A DNA stretch of 8,797 nucleotides from Actinomycetota bacterium (GTDB lineage Bacteria; Actinomycetota; Thermoleophilia; Gaiellales; Gaiellaceae). Below, piece after piece: positions 5,337 to 8,797 of this stretch (positions are counted from its first letter, which is position 1; each line of letters starts with the position of its first letter). The translations under genes were made by a program, and so were the position numbers. Where the stretch lies: contig JACCYG010000051.1 in assembly GCA_013696595.1 (NCBI GenBank), positions 1 through 8,797 of the forward strand. Direction: 5' to 3'. Under the pieces are notes generated by a model. That model worked only from the letters and a program-made list of their open reading frames with translations, did no database searches and had not been told where the DNA came from.

Positions 5337-6044
5337 ATGTCCGAAGGGCACGAAAGGAGCGACCCGGAGCGAACCGGAGCGCTCGAGGAGCTGACGCGCG
5401 ACCCGTCGTCGCGCAAGCGGTTTCTCAAGATGATGGGAGGCGGCGTCGCTGCCTCGAGCGCCTTCGCGGTCGTGCTGGCCGCGTGCGGCGGTGACGAGGA
5501 CGGCGGCGGCGGCGGCGGCGCGGGAACGCAAGCCGGCGGTGCCGGAACGTCCACGGCGGAGCAGACGGGGTCCGGAGACCTCAAGATCGTCAACTACGCG
5601 CTGACGCTCGAGTACCTGGAGGCCGATTTCTACGCCGAGGTCGTCGGGAGCGGTCTCTTCATGGGAGCGCAGCTCGACCTGATCAAGACGATCGGCGAGC
5701 ACGAGGAGGCCCACGTGGAGGCGCTCATATCGACCGTCGAGCAGCTTGGCGGTACGCCCGCGGAGAAGCCGAAGACGAAGTTCCCGCTCGAGAGCGCCCA
5801 GAGCGTCCTCGAGCTTGCCGCGACGGTCGAGAACCTCGGCGCCGCGGCGTACCTCGGGCAGGCGGGGAGGATTCAGAGCAAGGAAATTCTCGCCGCGGCC
5901 CTCTCGATCCACACGGTCGAAGCGCGCCATGCCTCGGCCCTGAACACCCTGACCGGTAAGTCCGCGACGCCGGACGGCGCCTTCGCGAAGCCCGCCTCGA
6001 TGGACGAGGTGCTTCCGAAGGTCAAGCCGTTCATCGTCAGCTGA
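5337..6044 (+). CDS. Ferritin-like (Ferritin_2 type) diiron lipoprotein
   Basis: This 235-residue protein has a Tat-related lipoprotein signal. SRKRFLK (25-31) resembles the twin-arginine motif SRRxFLK with Lys at the second Arg. A hydrophobic stretch follows, and then the lipobox LAAC (47-50), so Cys50 should be lipidated. A Gly/Thr-rich linker (51-80) leads to a four-helix bundle. Candidate metal ligands are spaced as in ferritin-like proteins: E92/E95 in TLEYLEADFY, E123 and H126 in EHEEAHVEAL, E165 in ATVENLGAAAY, and E195 and H198 in TVEARHA. The family includes plant desiccation-related proteins; iron binding, ferroxidase or peroxide defence roles are plausible but unproven. The ATG at 5337 is fixed by the perfect AAGGAGGT. 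A GTG at 5307 in the hairpin loop is a poorer start. The gene is followed after 25 bases by a paralogue, then by tatA and tatC. Confidence 0.88.
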   Translation: MSEGHERSDPERTGALEELTRDPSSRKRFLKMMGGGVAASSAFAVVLAACGGDEDGGGGGGAGTQAGGAGTSTAEQTGSGDLKIVNYALTLEYLEADFYAEVVGSGLFMGAQLDLIKTIGEHEEAHVEALISTVEQLGGTPAEKPKTKFPLESAQSVLELAATVENLGAAAYLGQAGRIQSKEILAAALSIHTVEARHASALNTLTGKSATPDGAFAKPASMDEVLPKVKPFIVS

Positions 6045-6069
6045 GCGGATGAGAGAGAAAGGAAACGAC

Positions 6070-6693
6070 ATGGCTGATTCGAAACTCGCGGTGCCCCAGT
6101 TGGCGGCCGTCGAGATCAATGGAATGACGCGAAGCTCGCTCCTCCTGCGCGGCGCGCTCGCGGCCGGGGCCGTCTACGGTGCGGGCGCGATCTCGCCCTT
6201 CGTCGGCAAGGCCCTCGCCCAGAGCGACGGCGACGTGGAGGTTCTGAACTTCGCGCTCACGCTCGAGTTCCTCGAGGCCGAGTTCTACGTCAAGGGCCAG
6301 AGCCTGAAGCTCGGTTCCGACGCGATGGCCCTCGCGCAGGAGTTCGGGGGGCACGAGCAGGAGCATGTAGACGCGCTCACCTCGACGATCAAGGACCTGG
6401 GGGGAACGCCGGCCGCAAAGCCGACCTTCAAGTTCCCGATCAAGGACGAGGAGAGCTTCCTCGATCTGGCTCAGACGCTCGAGGACACGGGGGTCAGCGC
6501 CTACAACGGAGCCGCGCCGTCGATTCAGTCGACGGACGTCCTCGCAGCCGCCGGCTCGATCGTCCAGATCGAAGCCCGGCACGCCGCCGCGATCCGGCTG
6601 CTCACGGAGCAGAACCCGGCGCCGGACGCCTTCGACAAGGCGCTGGAGATGCAGGCGGTCCTCTCGGCGGTGAAGCCGCTCATCAAGGCGTAG
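6070..6693 (+). CDS. Secreted ferritin-like (Ferritin_2 type) diiron protein
   Basis: This 207-residue paralogue of the preceding protein shares the blocks LTLEFLEAEFY, GTPAAKP, FKFP and IEARHA with it. Its N terminus has a signal-like segment, TRSSLLLRGALAAGAVYGAG (20-39), ending ALA-QSD near residue 50. Signal peptidase cleavage is thus likely, and no lipobox cysteine is present. The arginine motif TRSSLLL is at best a degenerate Tat signal. Metal ligand candidates are E66/E69, E96 and H99 (HEQEHVDAL), E138 (TLEDTGVSAY), and E168 and H171, so all four helices keep their ligands. The start at ATG 6070 is chosen for AAAGGAA at 6058-6064. An in-frame ATG at 6049 has a weaker site and would add seven charged residues. 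It is probably co-transcribed with the lipoprotein gene, giving one membrane-anchored and one free ferritin-like protein outside the membrane. Confidence 0.87.
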   Translation: MADSKLAVPQLAAVEINGMTRSSLLLRGALAAGAVYGAGAISPFVGKALAQSDGDVEVLNFALTLEFLEAEFYVKGQSLKLGSDAMALAQEFGGHEQEHVDALTSTIKDLGGTPAAKPTFKFPIKDEESFLDLAQTLEDTGVSAYNGAAPSIQSTDVLAAAGSIVQIEARHAAAIRLLTEQNPAPDAFDKALEMQAVLSAVKPLIKA

Positions 6694-6711
6694 CCCGGGA
6701 GCACTCGAAAG

Positions 6712-6745
6712 CCCGGGGGTGCGGTGCCAAGGCCGCGCCCCCGGG
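6712..6745 (+). terminator. Strong GC hairpin between ferritin-like genes and tatA
   Basis: CCCGGGGGTGCGG (6712-6724) pairs with CCGCGCCCCCGGG (6733-6745) over 13 positions, with only one T-G wobble, around an 8-base loop TGCCAAGG. It begins 18 bases after the stop of the second ferritin-like gene. No T-tract follows, as is common for terminators of high-GC actinobacteria. A further CCCGGG at 6694-6699, directly after the stop codon, can pair instead with 6712-6717 or 6740-6745, so a competing fold exists. It likely ends or attenuates ferritin transcription before tatA, which starts 32 bases downstream. Confidence 0.75.
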
Positions 6746-6777
6746 ATCCAATCGATCAGCGAACGAAAGGTGACGAC

Positions 6778-7008
6778 ATGCCCGGTTTCATGGGATGGCA
6801 AGGATTTCTGGTTCTAGCGCTCGTGCTGCTGCTCGTCTTCGGGCCCAAGCGGCTGCCCGAGATGGGACGGTCGGTCGGGCGCGGCATGCGCGAGTTCAAG
6901 GACTCGATCGCCGGCGACGACAAGGGCGACGAGGCGCTGGCCGTCCTCGCGACGGAGGCCGGCGCGTACGTCGAGGCACCGGCCGACGTCGAGCGCGTCG
7001 CTCGGTAG
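6778..7008 (+). CDS. tatA: Sec-independent protein translocase subunit TatA
   Basis: TatA (76 residues) oligomerises to make the passage for folded proteins in the twin-arginine translocase. WQ at residues 7-8 matches the Trp-Gln of E. coli TatA at the start of the membrane helix. The short helix FLVLALVLLLVF (10-21) runs into the hinge FGPKRLPEMG (21-30). The amphipathic helix RSVGRGMREFKDSI (31-44) follows, with a short acidic tail. A polar Gln at position 8 rather than Glu favours TatA over TatB. The ATG at 6778 has AAAGGTGA (6766-6773) as ribosome site; the GTG at 6724 in the same frame lies inside the hairpin and is not used. The stop overlaps the ribosome site of tatC. Placement right after two exported diiron proteins suggests they are its cargo (inference). 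Confidence 0.93.
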   Translation: MPGFMGWQGFLVLALVLLLVFGPKRLPEMGRSVGRGMREFKDSIAGDDKGDEALAVLATEAGAYVEAPADVERVAR

Positions 7009-7018
7009 GAGCGGACCG

Positions 7019-7795
7019 TTGGCCCGCCTTCCGAAGCGCCTTGGCCACGGCGAGAGCGTCGACCTCGTCTCGCATCTCGACGAGCTCCGAACGCGACTGA
7101 TCGTCTCGCTCGGCGCGGTCGCCGTGGCCTTCGCATTCACGTATGCGTTCCGGAAAACCATCATCGAATGGCTGCGGGCGCCCGTGCCGGGGAACTTCGA
7201 GCTGACGACGCTCTCCCCGGCCGAGCCCTTCACGACGTCCTTCACCGTCGCGCTCTACGCGGCCATCGCGATCGCGATCCCGATCCTCGTCTGGCAGATC
7301 TGGGGCTTTCTCGCGCCCGCGTTCGAGGAGCGAAGCCAGCACACGGTCGTCCGGCTGGTGGCGACGGCGACCTTCCTGCTCGCGTGCGGCATGGCCTTCG
7401 CCTACTGGGTCGTCCTTCCGAACACGGTCGACTTCCTGATCGGATTCGACTCGGAGCTTTACGACACTCAGCTCCGAGCGAGCGAGTATTTCTCGTTCGC
7501 GGCAACGCTCATCCTCGCGGTCGGGGTGATCTTCGAGCTTCCCGTCTTCATCCTCGGGCTCGTACGGCTGGGCGTTCTCACCTCGGCTCGCCTACGCCGC
7601 AACCGCCGGATCGGGATGGGGATCGCGCTCATCGGCGTCGTCCTGCTGCCGGGCGTCGAGTTCGTCTCCATGGCCCTGCAGGCAGCGCCCGTTCTCGTCC
7701 TCTTCGAGGCCTCGATCTGGCTGGCCGTCTTCTTCGAGAAGCGCTGGCGCGCCGCCGGCGTCTTCGCTCGAGCCGTGCCCCAAGCCGGCGCGTAG
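7019..7795 (+). CDS. tatC: Sec-independent protein translocase subunit TatC
   Basis: TatC (258 residues) is the multi-span receptor that recognises twin-arginine signal peptides. VSHLDELRTRLIVSL (17-31) is the family's N-terminal HLxELRxRL motif. LSPAEPFTTSF (65-75) and VWQIWGFLAPAFEER (91-105) give the periplasmic loop and first cytoplasmic loop, with the acidic residues that contact the signal. GVIFELPVFILG (169-180) is also conserved. Six membrane segments can be traced. The start is a TTG at 7019, supported by AGGAG at 7007-7011 seven bases before it, overlapping the tatA stop. The usual proline-aspartate of the last loop appears altered: LLPGVEFVSMAL at 209-220. No tatB is present in the window, so this looks like a two-component TatAC system or tatB lies elsewhere. 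Confidence 0.94.
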   Translation: MARLPKRLGHGESVDLVSHLDELRTRLIVSLGAVAVAFAFTYAFRKTIIEWLRAPVPGNFELTTLSPAEPFTTSFTVALYAAIAIAIPILVWQIWGFLAPAFEERSQHTVVRLVATATFLLACGMAFAYWVVLPNTVDFLIGFDSELYDTQLRASEYFSFAATLILAVGVIFELPVFILGLVRLGVLTSARLRRNRRIGMGIALIGVVLLPGVEFVSMALQAAPVLVLFEASIWLAVFFEKRWRAAGVFARAVPQAGA

Positions 7796-7878
7796 ATCGG
7801 TCCGGGTAGGTCGACGGGCGCTATCCTCCCGCCCTGACAGGCCCGCACGTCCGACCGCGTCCCGGCCGAGGAGTTGCT
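7796..7878. other. tatC-atpA gap
   Basis: These 83 bases form the right edge of the interruption of the ATP synthase operon. A weak hairpin, GGGCG (7816-7820) with CGCCC (7830-7834), encloses TATCCT (7822-7827), which could serve as a -10 element. No acceptable -35 lies 16-18 bases upstream. Whether atpA is read from tatC or from its own promoter cannot be decided from the sequence. GAGGAG at 7868-7873 is the atpA ribosome site. Confidence 0.4.
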
Positions 7879-8797
7879 GTGAAGATTCGCCCGGAGGAAA
7901 TCACCTCGATCCTGAAGCAGCGGATCGAAGAGTACGACGTCGCGACCGATCTCGCCGAGGTCGGAACCGTTCTCCAGGTGGGCGACGGCCTCGCCCGCGT
8001 CTACGGGCTCGAGAGCTGTATGGCCATGGAGATGCTCGAGCTCGAGCACGGTGTCACGGGCATCGCGTTCAACCTCGAAGAAGACAACGTCGGAAGCCCG
8101 CTCTTCGGAGACTGGGAGCTCGTGACCGAGGGGCAGCCCGTTAAGCGAACGGGAAAGGTCGTAAGCGTCCCGGTCGGCGACGAGCTCGTGGGCCGGATCG
8201 TCAACCCGCTCGGCCAGCCGCTCGACGGCGCGGGTCCGATCAAGACGGACGAGACGCGCCCGCTCGAGTGGAAGGCGCCGGGCGTAATCGAGCGCCAGCC
8301 CGTGAAGGAGCCTCTTCAAACCGGGATCAAGGCGATCGACTCGATGATCCCGATCGGCCGCGGCCAGCGCGAGCTCGTGATCGGCGACCGCTCCACCGGC
8401 AAGAGCGCCATCCTGATCGACACGATCCTGAACCAAAAAGGCCAGGACCTGATCTGCGTGTACGTGGCCATCGGCCAGAAGGCCTCGACCGTCGCGCAGG
8501 TCTACGAGCGGCTCAAGGATGAGGGCGCGATGGACTACACGATCATCGTGACTGCGTCGGCAGTGGAAGCGGCGCCGATCAAGTGGATGGCCCCGTTCGC
8601 CGGCTGTGCGATGGGCGAGCACTTCCTCTATTCCGGCCGCCATGCGCTTTGCATCTACGACGACCTGTCGAAGCACGCCGACGCGTATCGCCAGATGTCG
8701 CTCCTCTTGCGGCGCCCGCCCGGGCGGGAGGCCTTCCCGGGGGACGTCTTCTACCTCCACTCGCGCCTGCTCGAGCGGGCGTGCAAGCTCTCGGACG
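7879..8797 (+). CDS. atpA: F1Fo ATP synthase subunit alpha, N-terminal part
   Basis: Residues 1-306 of the alpha subunit, about 60% of the usual roughly 510, run to the window end. Alpha carries the non-catalytic nucleotide sites of the F1 head. The N-terminal barrel contains VGTVLQVGDGLARVYGL (28-44) and VGRIVNPLGQPLDG (104-117). The P-loop is GDRSTGKSA (169-177); most alpha subunits read GDRQTGKTA, so both Q172 and the final Thr are replaced by Ser here. VYVAIGQKASTVA (194-206) and YDDLSKHADAYRQ (260-272) are family signatures, as is LRRPPGREAFPGD (277-289). The GTG start at 7879 lies five bases after GAGGAG. The gene resumes the ATP synthase operon 3.2 kb after atpH. No frameshift or sign of decay is visible. 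Confidence 0.97.
   Translation, partial: MKIRPEEITSILKQRIEEYDVATDLAEVGTVLQVGDGLARVYGLESCMAMEMLELEHGVTGIAFNLEEDNVGSPLFGDWELVTEGQPVKRTGKVVSVPVGDELVGRIVNPLGQPLDGAGPIKTDETRPLEWKAPGVIERQPVKEPLQTGIKAIDSMIPIGRGQRELVIGDRSTGKSAILIDTILNQKGQDLICVYVAIGQKASTVAQVYERLKDEGAMDYTIIVTASAVEAAPIKWMAPFAGCAMGEHFLYSGRHALCIYDDLSKHADAYRQMSLLLRRPPGREAFPGDVFYLHSRLLERACKLSD

Noticed and set aside
4653..7878. Insertion of a transposon or integrated element between atpH and atpA
   Set aside because: No transposase, integrase, terminal inverted repeats, target duplication or tRNA attachment site could be seen; the block consists of housekeeping-like genes with the same base bias as the neighbours.
7468..8760. 430-codon leftward ORF across tatC and atpA
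   Set aside because: Overlaps two certain conserved genes on the opposite strand and has no recognisable motif; a codon-phase shadow.
1..8797. CRISPR arrays, tRNA or rRNA genes
   Set aside because: No regularly spaced repeats, no cloverleaf with a GTTCGAATC-like T arm and no rRNA motifs were found on either strand.

Overview
This high-GC window looks like the chromosome of an actinobacterium, probably of the class Thermoleophilia. I infer this from three things. Base composition is strongly GC-rich at third codon positions. A WecA/TagO-type transferase lies just upstream of the ATP synthase genes, as in many actinobacteria. There is also a remnant of a heparin-lyase-like polysaccharide lyase and a pair of secreted ferritin-like proteins. 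The class assignment is an inference; the rest is read from the sequence.

Left part (1-1694): the 3' end of a polyprenyl-phosphate sugar-1-phosphate transferase gene (wecA-like) runs rightward. A DUF354 gene of GT-B glycosyltransferase type meets it tail to tail, and the two stop codons share one CTAG. A 270-base divergent region follows.

Centre (1695-4652): the membrane and stalk half of the F1Fo ATP synthase operon, ordered atpZ-like, atpI-like, atpB (a), atpE (c), atpF (b), atpH (delta). Most junctions overlap by 1-4 bases. The exception is the 166-base atpE-atpF gap, which carries two hairpins.

Interruption (4653-7878): the operon is broken between atpH and atpA by about 3.2 kb. First comes a decayed polysaccharide-lyase gene with at least three frame changes. 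A structured 163-base leader follows, whose last hairpin covers the whole Shine-Dalgarno sequence of the next gene. Then come two tandem ferritin-like (Ferritin_2 type) genes, one encoding a lipoprotein and one a secreted protein. A 13-bp GC-rich terminator-like hairpin follows, then tatA and tatC. The sequence suggests a cargo-plus-exporter module: diiron proteins that should fold and load metal in the cytoplasm, with signal peptides related to Tat signals, beside the minimal TatA/TatC translocase.

Right end (7879-8797): atpA (alpha subunit) resumes the ATP synthase genes with its own strong ribosome binding site and runs off the window. atpG, atpD and atpC probably lie beyond.

The items most worth a second look are the Shine-Dalgarno-sequestering hairpin before the ferritin-like lipoprotein gene, the ferritin/Tat insertion into the ATP synthase operon, and the hairpins after atpE and before tatA.
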